This document shows, in pieces, positions 21,521 through 33,813 of a stretch of DNA of 64,000 nt. The translations under genes and the position numbers were made by a program. Numbering within the stretch: the stretch's first letter is position 1; each line of letters opens with the position of its first letter. The notes below the pieces were generated by a model. It was not told the DNA's origin, did no database searches, and saw only the letters and a list, made by a program, of their open reading frames with translations. Origin of the DNA: Rusavskia elegans (Eukaryota; Ascomycota; Lecanoromycetes; Teloschistales; Teloschistaceae); the NCBI GenBank assembly GCA_011316305.1, contig SAUG01000008.1:141562-205561 (forward strand), given 5' to 3'.

Positions 21521-24449
21521 CTAGGTCAAGGTCAGCTTGACGAGACACCAATCAGGGGGGAGGGGGGATTTTACCTTTCTCAGTATTACAAGACCCTCTA
21601 GATTGCTTGCCAAACTGATGTATTGTTCGTCCTCCAGCTCGGCCCTCTCCCCATAGGCCAACAGCACCGGTGTGTTCTGTGTCTGCCAGCCTGTGATCGT
21701 CTTCGGCCGCCCAGCTTGTCCCACAACATCCACCGCTTGCCCGACCCGAACGTTGACTTGAAGCGGTTTCAGTTCTTCGTCAAGCGTGACCAAGAATCGA
21801 GGATGCATCGCAGTGACGATGAAGTATAGCAGGTAGTGTGAGTCGGAGAGTATGAATTGTTTGGCGTCGATCATGGCGACCAAGACTGCGAGCAAACCTG
21901 CAGTTGCCACTCGGGACAAGACCTGTCGGTCCGTGTGGAAAGGGTTGATGGACATGGTCCCTTTGCCCATGTGGAGAAGACCTTGTGCGATCCGAACCAT
22001 GAAGAGTGAGTTCTGATCTCGGTGGTAGTAACTGGCAAGCTGTCTCAGCAGTTGAGCTAACCGGGCATTGTTCGTTCCTGCACCGAGCATCCCCATGGCA
22101 AATATCGCGTTGATTGCCACGTCGTTATCGTTGTCATGGCTGTATCTTGACAATGTGTCGTAGACCTTCATCTGAGGATTGCTGGGGCTGATGAGACCCA
22201 TCGCAAGAGGCACTGCTTTTCGGATATTGGCTTCCCCGTAGTGCATCAGATGACCAAACTGCCGCAGCACCATCTCTTGCCCGACGTCCTCGCCCATGGC
22301 GATCAAGGACAGGCCGATGACGGCATACGTCTGAAGGAGCTCATCCCCCTTCTTTTCCTCGTTGTCTTCGATATGATCGTTGCAGATGTGGAGTAATTCT
22401 TGAAGCTTGAGCACCGTGCCCGTCCCAGCCCAAGCGCATACTTCGGCGAGGACAGATGCAGGCTTGGCCATGGGGTGATCGATGGCCTTGAGCGTCTCCA
22501 ATACCACCTCAACTTCTTCTTGCCGTCCGAAAAACAGTAGCGCAAGGCCCAAGGACATGAATCGCGTCCACTTATCTTTGAGCTGCTTTTGCCGATCCTC
22601 ATCAAGAAGGGTGGTGATGATGGCTTCACTGACTCGGGCATTGCCTGACCCAACAAAGATCAGGCCTAACGACAAAGCAGCCATTGCCGAGATGTGCATC
22701 TCGAGGGTTGTGTCTTCGACAATGGGTAGCAACATTTCCAACAGTTCCTCCTTGTTTGTTCCTGCGCAAGCCAAACCAAGACCCATGATAGACGCCACCC
22801 GTTTCCCAACATTCTTGCTCATGATGTTATCATCGTCACTTAGCAGAGCCAGCGCTGGTTCCGAGTCAAGTCTGACTCCAGAGTTGAGGATCCCGATCGC
22901 TAAGAGCGCGCCAGCTTTGACTGGATCTTCTGCTGCGTAGGTGTACTTGTCAATCTGATCAAGGCCACCTTCGATGTCCCACTTGAGAAGCATACCCATC
23001 GAGGCCGCTGTTGAGATCATGCCGTCGTCTTTCGTTTTGTACACCCAGCTTCCCTTCTCGCCTTCGACCATCATCATCTTATCGTTCCCAAATCCAGCAT
23101 TGGTAAATGCATTGACAAAAGCGCTGGCGAGGTTGTGCCGGGCGGAGTCAACGTTCGTGAGACCGGCCGTCCGACTGCTCTCCAGATGGCTCTTATAAAT
23201 GTCTTCAGGCATCTTGGGGTCGAGAATATTGAGTTCCTTGGCTAAAAACTTGAAATGGTTAGGTAGCTTTTCATTGCTCAGACATTCGATAAGCTCTTGG
23301 TCTTCCTCCGACGCCGAAGGCGCTTCCAGCCATATCTGTTGCCGAGCTACCAGAAGCGCCAGCTGCTTCTTCAGTGCGACATCATTTGTAGAATCAAAAT
23401 CCTTGTGTATAAGCTCGAGATCGTTCATGCGTATCGCGAGGACTATGGCTTGAGGGAGTTTGTCATATTGCATGTAGATGTCATGCGCCGTTCTCAGGAA
23501 TTGTTGATCTTCGGGGTATGTGAGGAGGTTGACCATACTGACCATATACAGGCAGACCCTTAAATACGTGTTCTCGTCAAGGTACTGAGGGACTTCCTGT
23601 ATCCTCTCTAGCTCGCTGAGTAAATCAACCGCGTCGGCTTCGGCGTTGTGACTTAGGAAATGCGGAACAAGGGTTCTAGCGAGATCCAGCAATTCCTGTG
23701 TATCCTCGTCATCCATTGTTCTCCGATTGTAGTCCTGGCCTATCTCGAGCGCCAAATGTCGAATGTACTCGTGACCCCATGACCCGAGATCTTTTGATGG
23801 CGCCAGTAGCCTGTATTTCAATGTTTCCAGCTTCTCTTCATCACCTTGGGTCATGCCCAGAACAGAAAGGACGTCTGCCAGTGAGCTCTGCGGTGATTGT
23901 AAGCAAGACAAGGTGCGTCACTCGGACAGGGAGTGTCCCACCTTCTCGTTTCCAGTGGGCCATTCTTCGTAGATTGTGGTCAGATCTGCATAGTGAGGCA
24001 TCAGAAATTTGAGTGGTTTCGGGACGGCGGTCATGGATGATGTTGATGTCTTGATGAAATCTTTGATAGCATCGAGTGCAGGTATGTAGAGAGTGCTGTC
24101 GGGTTCCTGATGTCGACATAGATTAGCAGGGTATGATATGCCAAAGCCCATTCCGTGGTCGCCGTACCTTTAATCTCGAGACCAGCATCTCTAATTCGCT
24201 CTTTAATTGCTGATCTTCTTCGCTGAGCTCTTCTAGTTGATATTAGATTCTGCTGCTGATTGTCCCACGACATGCAAATACATGCTACTGACCCTCTTGT
24301 GGCTCCTCTCCTTTCTTTCCATTTACTGTGGGCTTTCCATCTTTATCTTTTTTGCCACTGTCCTGCTTCTTGCCCTCAGGCGTCTCGTTGTCCACCATCT
24401 TGCCTTTTCCTTTTTCAGCAGCCGTTGGCTCCCCGTTCTGCTTCGTCAT
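21521..24449 (-). CDS. RPN1: 26S proteasome regulatory subunit Rpn1
   Basis: The large non-ATPase base subunit of the 19S particle, a docking platform for ubiquitin receptors and Ubp6. Four exons, 24449-24293, 24232-24168, 24106-23942 and 23887-21521, give 917 residues, the usual length. The N-terminus is Lys-rich ([19 protein letters not shown]), followed by [20 protein letters not shown] and [20 protein letters not shown], the conserved Rpn1 opening, each block continuing in frame across an intron. Proteasome/cyclosome repeats are visible ([62 protein letters not shown]). The C-terminal domain ends [11 protein letters not shown]. Confidence 0.95.
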
Positions 24450-25196
24450 ATTCGCCGCTCGTAGACGCAGCTGGTTGATGGTGAATTGATAAGACGGGAG
24501 TAGTCAGAGCTATCGGGAAGATTTGAAGCTGGATTAGAGTCAGGACAAGAAGACACTGCTTTCGAGGTGGAAGATGATGGTTGTACGGAGGTTGACTGAT
24601 GTAGTAGATGTCGTAACCGCAAGCTCCAAGATGCGCGTAAGGAAGGAACGCCAAGAAATTTCTCTACGGATGTTCTGGTAGGGCTGACGACCTAATAGGT
24701 AAATAACTTATCAGATTATTTCCTAGCAGGTATTTCTACTATGACTACTATCTGTCATGCCTTGCTCATCCGGATCTGGTACTTTGCACTTTGCAACATT
24801 AGCCCTGTTCTTACAAACCTACTGCCTCTCGAGCCATCGAATCAGTGGCACTTGTGGGGAAGGAATCGCTGATGGAATAGGATCTGCACAAATAATCTTG
24901 TCCTACAAATTCTCGTGAAAGATCTTGCTGTCTTCATGCAATCATGTTTCAAGCCATCTCATGATATCAGCCCGCAGAGAAAACCTACAGCTTTCTCTCA
25001 AGCTTACTGATCACTTGCCTAGGTTCAATCTTTGCCCAAAAAAGCCCCCTCGAGAAATGAAGCAAGAAAGGGTATCTTAGTATGCGCATCCACAGTAAAT
25101 CTCCGCAAAGAATAGCCTCCGAATGCTCGAACGCTCCGTATGCCCGCTGACAAATGCCTTGCAATGATGATAGCCATGTTAACTCCCAACCCAGGA
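24450..25196. other. Intergenic
   Basis: Rpn1 promoter and the 3' flank of the channel gene. No gene, RNA or repeat recognised. I looked for a proteasome-associated control element (GGTGGCAAA) and saw none. Confidence 0.45.
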
Positions 25197-28100
25197 CTAG
25201 ATCGAACTACCCCGACCATCTTGCGGTATGTCGTTCTCGTCAATCCATGTGTCTTCTGGAATAATCTCTGCTTCACCTCTCACTTTGCCAGATCGTGTTG
25301 ATTTTTTCTTCGCCCTGCGAGATACTGGCCGCTCGTCCGCGCTCCTGATATCCTCTTTCCTCCAGTCTTTGACTTCTTTGATGACTTCTCGGAAGCCTTC
25401 TTCCAATTGGTTGAATCGAGCGAGCATCAATTTACTCATTCTTTGCTGATCATCGTTGCCCTGAGAAGTTTCGCCGGCTCTCATCGCCCCTGACGCATAA
25501 GCCATCTGCGTGGCGAAGCTGGCAGGCATGGCGCCTACGAAACCACCACCCACGGCCTTGTTATCCCCAATGTCAGAGCCCAGCTCAAGAGCAAATGACG
25601 AAGGACGCTTTCGAGCTGAGTCAAGGGCTACCATGCCAGCGAGATTTGGTGTGCTTTGAAAGGCAGCTCGGGGCGGCATAATGGGACGTCCTCGAGCCAC
25701 TGTTGTCGATTGCCGTTTTGGGGTGCGTCTCCCCGCAGATGCTGGTGTCATGGCACCACTACCTGAGACGGCATTTCTGGCACTGTTCCTGGCGGTGGCT
25801 GCCTTACGGCTTGGCGAGGATGACGATCCTGTTGACAACGGCGTCGGGTCATGGATGATGGTACTCGTCGACGTGTGTCGAACATGAGCCCTGTTGGGAC
25901 GAGCCTGTGCGCGGTTTGGGCCCACCGGTCGAAATGGAGAAGCTATTTTGACCTGTTGGGTCTGCAGCGTGGCCAAGGGTGGAAATTTCCTGGAGGGCGC
26001 AGTCGGGGTAGCCTGAAAAGAGTCATCTTCAGTCTCTTTCTCCGTATCGTTGCTCTTGATTCCGCCCATAGGGGTCCTCTGCCGGTCCAGCGTCCTATGA
26101 TCGTCTTCGTCGTTCGTCACAAGCTCGTCATCTCCGTCTGCATCCGTCTGTTGCGGTAGTCCATCCATACTCATCGAGGGAAGATCGCTATCAAGCCGGT
26201 GAAAGCCAGGGCTATCGAAAGCACCAGTCGCGGCATTTTCCGTGGGATCGGACACGACAGACATCGACGCTGCTGTATGGCTTGCTCCACGTCCGGCCCA
26301 AGCTCGTCGCTGTAAAAGCTGCGATCGTCCATGTGCGATCCTGCGTGCTTCTAATTTGTCCACAACCTTGGAATCTTGTTCCATTGGCGGACTCGCCGTG
26401 CCGTCCGGCCCTAGCCCGCTCATCCAATGATTGACCACATTCGATGTCTTGCGACGCTCGTGGCTTTTCTGCGTATTCCGCATAGTATTGTCTCGAAACG
26501 GCCTTCGAAAGACTTCCGCTAGAGCACGATCTTTGTGGAACGTTGCAACGGATCGCTCACGTAGGCGCCCGTGGTTTGGGCCGAACAGTTGAAGGCCACT
26601 AGCCGGAGCTTCCATATTCCTTGTACGCCCTCGTTGCATGACAAGGTCGGTAGAGTCAAAGGTCTGCCGACGTAAAACCATTTTTTCGTAGGCGTATATG
26701 AGAAACAATATCGGAAAGTGTGTAACCTTGATGGCCGTTCGATTAATTCTGACAAAGTCTCGAAATGGTAGTACAAATCGTAAAGGAGCAAGAAGCCATG
26801 CGAGGACGTTGGTCGGCGCTACATACGAAAATAAAGCGTCCGACTTGACCATGGAGATTGCGTTTACTGCAAAGACGAATTGGTGCTCTTCATTAGCGTT
26901 CTGAACAACAGCCATGAAAGAATTAGTCAGAACTGTGATGAGGATCGTAACCACGAGAAAGTGGCATATGAAGAGGAACAACGTCAAGATCATCTTGCCC
27001 AGGATATTATAGTTGTCCCACGTGTCCCATGCGGCTGGCGTAAACCCCATCAGTAGCTGAAATAGGGTGTAGACGACGGCTCGACCGTTGAAATTATCAC
27101 CACCAAATGACAGAGTAAACGCCACAAAGAATCCACTGCAGCTGATGGCAATAAGTATGAAAAGCGCCAGCAAATCCATCGCCATCATACGAAAAGCAAT
27201 CAGAAGCTGCGAGAAGTACCTAGAGTGATCAAGGACAGAAAAAAGCCGAGGGAACAAGAGGACAGCGTTGGCTGCCAAGAGATCATAGGCCATGCCGGCC
27301 GTCTGATGTTTTCGAACGTCTGGCATGAGGATACCATACAGCCGCATGCCATAATAACACATAAGCAGCAGGAGGATCCCGAGATCGAAAGCGTTCCAGA
27401 AGCTCATGATGTAAAGACTGAAACCTTGCTCGTTGAAACCGACGACTTCGTCGAGCATGAATCCGGCGCTCCAAAACCAGAAAATAACTTCTAATGGTGT
27501 TATGGTCAAGGATCTTTCTGTTAGAACCGCGAGGTAGAGACCAAGAAGGATTGCGAAAGAGCATGTGGACAAGAACTGCCGATAGCGAGGTACTCGCAGA
27601 CGTGACAGCTTGAACAATGATGCATCTCTGGGGTCGTAAAGAGTGACTGATCGACGGACTGTGACGGCGACGGGATTCAGGTGGTCTCTCTGCTTGGCGG
27701 GCTGCAATCGTTCCGGCGAAGCCTGCAAAACAGGGCCTCGAGACCCTGTGGCCCCGTAACCGCGATTCTGGTTAGGTATCACCTTGGCCGGCGGTCGATG
27801 TAAATTATCAGCAGCGGAATGGAAAACAATACTGCCGGCCCAGATAGCTTCTAGCTGTTGGACGACCAGCGGATGGGCCAAGAATCGTTTTGACTGGGCA
27901 CGGATGGCCACCTCGAGCGCGGATATACGGGCCACCCGGGGTTGCTGTCGAAACATGGGCGAGGCATCCCAATTAGGACCAGGGGTGGCAGTGCCGCTTT
28001 CCGTGGACGCGAGGCCTTGCAAAGGGTAAAAGTCGTACGAAAGAGCATCTGGCCAGGGCTTCAGTACGGATCAGAGGTAAGCATTGCGTAGGTTATACGC

Positions 28101-28820
28101 ACCAATCTATCCCTTATGTCAGTGTTGAAGTACAACAGACGCGACCTGAAAGCTTACCAATTCTCTTGTGCTGAACTCACGCAATAGCCTGATAGCCAGT
28201 AGTTCAGCGACCAAGGCCCTGGTCCTGCTACTGCCGCTGTTTCCAGGATACAACTGTTCCTCCTTTTTGAACTGCAGACCATTTGCCAACAAAGCATATA
28301 TGGTCGCGCTTGAAAAATGAGAAGTTCGAATTTGCTGCTGAATCGGTTTGACAAGAAATTGGGAGACTTGGGGCGATCTTAGCTGATCCCAGGTCAGGGT
28401 GGTCTCGCATCGTGGCACGATCAGGAGGCGGATGGCGTGTGTGAGGTTGTAGACGGGAAGAGCATCTAGCAGAGATTAGCATTACATGGACAGTGGATTT
28501 TGTGACGGACCTAGATGGGCGGCGGAGAAGATTGGGAGCAAGGGGGAGGATTCCTCTCCACCGTCTTCGTCCTCGTCCACTTCTTCGTCGTCGTTATCGT
28601 TGTCGTCTTCGTTGACGTTTTCGTCCTCCTCATCGATGGGGCTGGCGGGGCCGGGGGATAATTCGCGATCGAAATAGGCGGCGGGTCTTCGACGTTCCTC
28701 TAGCGAGCTACGCCGGGCAGCGACAGGAGTGGACAGCCCGCCTGAGTAAGGCGAAGAAAAGGGCGAACGCTCACCATGCTGACGATCCCTTCCCGTCAAG
28801 CGAGAAAGAGAAGACAACAT
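25197..28820 (-). CDS. Yvc1-like TRP cation channel
   Basis: A fungal TRP-type calcium-permeable channel, by family usually vacuolar. Exons 28820-28511, 28465-28158 and 28058-25197 give 1159 residues. The N-terminus has a run of Glu/Asp around residues 65-95; the cytosolic linker carries ALSYDFYPLQG. The membrane region runs from about residue 360 to 640 (FLSTCSFAILLGLYLAVLTE, LEVIFWFWSAGFMLDEVVGF, SLYIMSFWNAFDLGILLLLM, LLALFILIAISCSGFFVAFT), then a pore-type segment with LFQLLMGFTPAAWD and a last helix LFICHFLVVTILITVLTNSF. The long C-terminus is Ser/Arg-rich and disordered with a coiled stretch near the end. It is much longer than yeast Yvc1 (675 residues), as in other filamentous fungi. 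Confidence 0.85.
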
Positions 28821-29772
28821 GCCTTGGAGCAGAGCTCACAGAGCCTTGGTGGAGGTCAACGGTCTGGGATTGGAGTGGAGCCACAAATCAAATACGGATA
28901 CCATGGCGCAAACCGACAAGTCACATTCCCAGATTCCAGACGTATTCCCGCAAATGCAAAGTGAACAACCTACCTCCTTCCCAAAGTCGAGCGAGCACTT
29001 TGTTATTATGCCATCGCCCACATGGTACGCGAAAGGAGCATCAGTTGACCGGCTCTTGTCCTTGGGGTGTCACTAGCTCGTATTGGTACTTACATCATGT
29101 CCCACTATCCCTTCACCGCTTCCTTCTTGACCAATGCACAATCGCCGAGAATGGACGAAAAGTAGATTACGCGAATGCTGAGATCTTGATGCGATATGTA
29201 CGATGACTTCTAGCGCATCCGTTATCGACGAATGAATGCGTGTCGACATCTAACGTGTTCGCTGCACAGACCTTCTGCATCCTTGCAAAACGGATATCTC
29301 CACCTTGTGCACACTGATAATCCTACTGAGCGAAGAGACCAATAATACTCCGTACCTCCGATCAAAGCTGGGCAACATGCGAGCACAATCGAGACTGAAG
29401 AGTGAAACTACAAGGCTGTTATCTTGTTGAACACGACGATACTAGTCAACATAGCAGCTGTACACGATCGTTAGGATGATATTCATTCCAGATACGGTAC
29501 CTTACCGCTTGTGCAATCTATTCCTGTTCTGACGAGCCGATGAGTGGTCGCCATGTGCTCCGCTCATGTCCCTGGATTATGGTGCGTTGTCGTAGCAACC
29601 AAGGGGAGGGCATCAACAAAGTATGCCAATAATAAGATAATAATCAGCCGTTCACTCGAGCCATAGGATCGACATCTTCCCTTCACAGTGTATACTTTTC
29701 CAGTTCAGTGGTTGCGATTTACAATTGAGATTGCATATTCGCTATTCATACTTCCCCAGCGAATTCCCCAGC
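28821..29772. other. Divergent promoter region, channel gene / Rho4
   Basis: About 950 bp between two divergent genes. No gene or repeat is supportable. Confidence 0.45.
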
Positions 29773-30748
29773 ATGTCTCAAGACTCGACCCCCGAGAACT
29801 ATGACTTCCTGCGCCGTCAAAGCTCGAGAATGGCCAATCCATTACGTTCACAATCCAGCTCTCGATCACCACAAAGACGACCGACTCGACAGCAAAGTCT
29901 ACGAGACAGCCACGGCACAGCGAGCACAGTGACCAGCTTATCCTCAGGCCGAATGTCTGCTGCGACTAATGTCACCCAACCGCCTTCATACTCGAAGAAG
30001 TTCGTCGTTGTCGGCGATGGAGGATGCGGCAAGACTTGTCTGTTGATCAGTTATAGCAAGAGAGAATTTCCAGAAGTGCGACTTCCATGCGCTTCATGCC
30101 GAAACAGCCGCTGATCGTGAAGCAGAAATATGTTCCGACAGTCTTTGAGAACTACATCACTCAAACCACACATCAACCATCGGGCAAGACCGTTGAGCTC
30201 GCCCTCTGGGACACCGCTGGTCAGGAAGAGTACGACCGTCTGCGACCTCTGTCATACCCAGAGACAGATCTCATTTTCGTCTGCTTTGCTATCGACTGCC
30301 CCAATTCGCTGGAGAACGTCATGGACAAGGTAGGCCTCTGAGCTTTTACCACTGTATCCACCTCTGGGACGGTGTACTGAATAATAGTCCATCATAGTGG
30401 TACCCCGAAGTCCTTCACTTCTGCCCAACAACTCCACTCATCCTCGTGGGTCTGAAATCGGATCTCCGCACGAAGCGCGTTTGCATCGATCTCCTCAAAA
30501 CCCAAGGCTTGACGCCAGTCACACCCGAACAGGGACAGCGTGTCGCAAGACAAATGGGCGCTGTATACGTCGAATGCAGCAGCAAAGAGATGAAAGGTGT
30601 GGATGACGTGTTCGAATTGGCTGTCAACACGGCTGTCGGGCAGGAGATTGCATCAAAGCAGCAGCGGCGGGAGTCAAGATCGGACGTGGGAGGTCGAAGA
30701 TCTCCTGTAACAAGGAAGAGCAAGAGTAAAGGTTGCCGCATACTTTGA
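29773..30748 (+). CDS. RHO4: Rho-type GTPase Rho4
   Basis: A small membrane-anchored GTPase controlling septum formation, actin and cell-wall polarity. Exons 29773-30075, 30126-30329 and 30398-30748 give 285 residues. A Ser/Arg-rich extension of about 75 residues precedes the G domain, which is typical of Rho4. G1 is [11 protein letters not shown], switch [12 protein letters not shown]3 [18 protein letters not shown], the G4 position reads GLKSDLR and G5 is ECSSKE. The C-terminus is basic and ends in the CAAX box CRIL; the terminal Leu predicts geranylgeranylation. An upstream in-frame ATG at 29725 would add 16 residues; MSQDST at 29773 is preferred. Confidence 0.93.
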
Positions 30749-31209
30749 CAGGAGGTTGGGAGATGAGATGTTCTCGTAATGAATTGCACGGCCGGATGAA
30801 CCTTTGAGACTTCTTTGTATGAAACAATCGGTTGGTTTTCGACGCTTTGACTGTATGAATTTTGTCTGCGAAAGTTAGCGATCCGCATACAGCAGGAATG
30901 TGTGTGGAGGTTACTTGTTCATAGCATCATTAGACAGCTAAAGTCGCCGTATAAGCTATCCTCATCTCAGTCGCGTTCGACCATGGTCGAAGCCATGCAA
31001 AAGGGGGTAGGCCCCCGGGGCCCCGTTCAAGCCCCGTCGAAGTCTCGAAGACCTCGCCCAAAGGCCTGCACCGTATGGGTCATGGATCCTGATACAGTTG
31101 TAAGAGCGTACCAGGTCTGGCAAGGCGCCAGCACAATATCGTCATCCGGAAAGGCAACCCCTCCAAATGCCATGCCCACCATGATATAACCCATAATCCC
31201 CCCGTCCAA
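30749..31209. other. Intergenic, convergent 3' ends
   Basis: Between Rho4 (+) and Dad1 (-). A 60-residue open frame on the minus strand (31209-31027) starts just after the Dad1 stop; it has no recognised family. Confidence 0.4.
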
Positions 31210-31679
31210 TCACTTCCTCCCCTCAACGGCCTTTCCATCTCTTTGATCAGCACTTTCCTCTGCGGTCTCCGCCTCCATCTCCTCTTCTCCTCCCTCACGA
31301 CTTTGCGCCTTCGCCTCCTCGCCCTCTCCCGGCTCCTTCGCCATGACGTTCTCGAATTGACTCCACAAAGCTTCCACGGCTCCGAACTCGTTACCGACTG
31401 CAATCACACCCTCCAAGTTTCGGTTTAGCTTGTTGATATTTTGGAGGACGTGCTCCATTGCCTATTTGTTGGTGTATGTACGTCAGATACGGGAGTTGCG
31501 ACCTGGTGGAGAGAGGTGCGCGGAGAGAATGCTATATGGTATGAGGAAGGGGGAGAGAGTACCATGGAGATTTCACCAATGAGCGCGTCACGCTGGTGGA
31601 GGAAGGATGAGGTGGGCGCGGAGCCGGAAGCGGAGGACTTGAAGGGCGTTCGTGGGGGTGGTGGGTTGGTGGACGACAT
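31210..31679 (-). CDS. DAD1: DASH complex subunit Dad1
   Basis: A component of the ten-protein, fungus-specific DASH/Dam1 ring that couples kinetochores to spindle microtubules. Exons 31679-31563 and 31461-31210 (101 nt intron) give 122 residues. Splicing joins [13 protein letters not shown] to [20 protein letters not shown], and the family core continues [19 protein letters not shown] Pro/Ser-rich N-terminus and an acidic Glu-rich tail of about 40 residues extend the roughly 60-residue core. It shares a 263 bp divergent promoter with the Snm1-like gene. Confidence 0.93.
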
Positions 31680-31942
31680 CGTGAGACGGTGAAGCTCAAA
31701 CTCTCGGGGGGCAAGTAACTAATTAGAAAGCCAAAACATGTTTCAATTCATTGTTGGCATTTGGCTGGCTGCAGACTCGCTGAATCTCGTCCTATTCTGC
31801 AGGTAGTGATTGTGAAGTGAGGTTCGTACTTCGTAGGTATGAAGCAAGCGCAAAAGGCTCAAAACCGCGCGGCTATTTAGAAGGATATATTCGCTACTCA
31901 AAGCTATTCAAGGTTTTGCTTTTGATATATTGAATCTCCACG

Positions 31943-32545
31943 ATGCCGGAATTAGGGCGGCTTGACGCTCGCCTGCGATTCCTCGACAGATCAGCACGGC
32001 TTCTGAATCGGGCAGCGCCCGCAACATCAGCCCACTTGATGCTGGAGCGCAACACTGTAGCCGAAGAACACGGGAAAACCCTGAACAAGGCGCAAGTGCA
32101 GAATATTTGCAAAGCCTGTGGGACTATCTTTAATGCCGATCTGACGTCAACATCTAACCCCATACATCCCAACGTTGCTAGCTCAAAGGAAAGAAACGGG
32201 GAGATCACGCCTGATCATGTGTCGTCGAATAAGCAAAGTAACAATAAATGCCATGTGTGCCGGCGAATGGTTGTAACACCATCATTTCAATCGCAGCAAT
32301 ACAGCAGAAATAATCAAAGGAAGACAGCAGCATCGGCCAAGCTATCGGAAAACATAGCCTCTCCATCGTTCGAGCACGATCTCGTGAACGTTGAGAAGGT
32401 GATTCCTGCAAATATCAGCAGCAAGAAACGGGCCAAGGCTCGAAAGCAAGGCAGTTTGCAAGCTATGCTGGAGAAAGCGAAAGGGACAAACCTACAATCT
32501 TCGGATACCGGATTGAACTTGATGGATCTCATCAAGGAAGTGTGA
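31943..32545 (+). CDS. SNM1: RNase MRP/P protein subunit, Snm1/Rpr2/Rpp21 family
   Basis: A zinc-binding protein subunit of RNase MRP or RNase P, acting in pre-rRNA or pre-tRNA processing in the nucleolus. Single exon, 200 residues. The N-terminal helix RLRFLDRSARLLNRAAPATS, the first zinc pair CKACGTIF and the second CHVCRRM form the Rpr2-type ribbon, followed by a basic KKRAKARKQGSLQAMLEKAK segment. The N-terminus and the ending resemble Snm1 more than Rpr2, so MRP is favoured; the symbol is tentative. The stop is 48 bp from the end of the convergent Orc6 gene. Confidence 0.8.
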   Translation: MPELGRLDARLRFLDRSARLLNRAAPATSAHLMLERNTVAEEHGKTLNKAQVQNICKACGTIFNADLTSTSNPIHPNVASSKERNGEITPDHVSSNKQSNNKCHVCRRMVVTPSFQSQQYSRNNQRKTAASAKLSENIASPSFEHDLVNVEKVIPANISSKKRAKARKQGSLQAMLEKAKGTNLQSSDTGLNLMDLIKEV

Positions 32546-32593
32546 GGCGCAGATGCTCCAGTGACCCGCTCGTCTGAGTAAAAAGGTGGATAA

Positions 32594-33813
32594 TCACCCT
32601 GCTTGCTCCCGTGCTCGCTCGGCCTTCTCCATCCGGTCGATGCGCGCTAGAATGTCCTTCTTCCAGATCTGATAGTCCGCCCGCTTCTCGTCACTCAGAT
32701 AGTCAACACGGTCTTGCATCTGGCGCAGGTCAGCACTTGCTCCCTACGAATACCAACGACATACCATCGTATTGAGTCCAGGCTGGAGATACGGTTTCTC
32801 TGGCCCATGCCCACGAGCTTCACGGTTTCCATGCACAACCGATTCGTCGTCATCGGAATCGCCTCTGTCAGATTCATTCACATGAGTGGCTTCAGCATCA
32901 TCAAGGCCCAATCCAGCTCCTTCCCCAACGTTGGCAAACCAATCCAGCTCAGTCCAACGGCCTCTCTTTATCTCTTGCATCCATTCATGGACGCTTGTCG
33001 AATCTATAGCCGCCGATGTTTCCGCACCATCGCGTACCTGGCTCAACACTGTCAGAGCTGTGTCTCGCTGTGACGAAAAAGTAGAGGGATCCGTTTCCAC
33101 GCCTGATAGTCGTGTCCGGACGAAAATATAGACAGCGACGATCAGTGATTCAACACTCAAGCTCCTGAGTCTTTCCAAATCATTTTCCGTCATGCTGTCT
33201 TGATTTGGAGGGGACATAGTCAGGATGGAAGAGACCCCAGCGAAAATGTGAGGTGGAGCAGCAGGTGCACCAATTTGTTTGCAAAGTCCACGAATAGCTT
33301 TCATAGCCCATGGTGGTTCTTGTTCCAGAATGGCCAGCTCACGCTTCCTTTTGCGTCCAGCTGAGTAGGGGGTAGAAGCAGAGGTCTTGACTGAATTCCG
33401 AGCCGTGGTGGAAGAGACTCTTGTGGGTTTGACAGGCTCCAGCAATTTCGTGCCACGGTTCGACCTTCTCGCGCCTGTGCTCAGCGCCGAATCGAATTGA
33501 CGATAGAGCTTTTCGTACGCTTTTGGCGGGCATGGCGGGCGGTAACTGATCTTAGGAAGTCCTATACTTTGTTTGAGTCTGTGATGGATGGTGAACATGA
33601 GAGGGTGGTCTACAGGTACGACAGCTCTGACCTATCACAAGCCAGATGAGCGCAGACGTATGTCCTCGCAATCTCTTCCTCCGCTTTCAGACTACTAGCT
33701 TTGTTGCGAGATTGTGCAAGTAAGGATCCGGCGAGTTCGATAAGTTCTGATGGCAGAGCATTGTTCCACTCTGGAATCAGGCTATTCAATGCTTGAGCAA
33801 TAGCTCTATCCAT
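32594..33813 (-). CDS. ORC6: Origin recognition complex subunit 6
   Basis: The smallest ORC subunit, needed for origin licensing and MCM loading in the nucleus. Exons 33813-33632, 33578-32765 and 32719-32594 give 373 residues. The N-terminal TFIIB-like helical domain is typical: MDRAIAQALNSLIP, ELIELAGSLLAQSRNKASSL, KAEEEIARTYVCAHLACDRL joined across intron 1 to KQSIGLPKI, then PPCPPKAYEKLYRQFD. A basic linker is followed by a second helical domain and an acidic stretch. The last exon is 126 nt and ends in a charged helix (RMEKAERAREQAG). Introns are 53 and 45 nt. Confidence 0.93.

Noticed and set aside
28560..28640. Glu/Asp codon run as a microsatellite
   Set aside because: It is in frame in exon 1 of the channel gene and encodes an ordinary acidic stretch; no pure long repeat.
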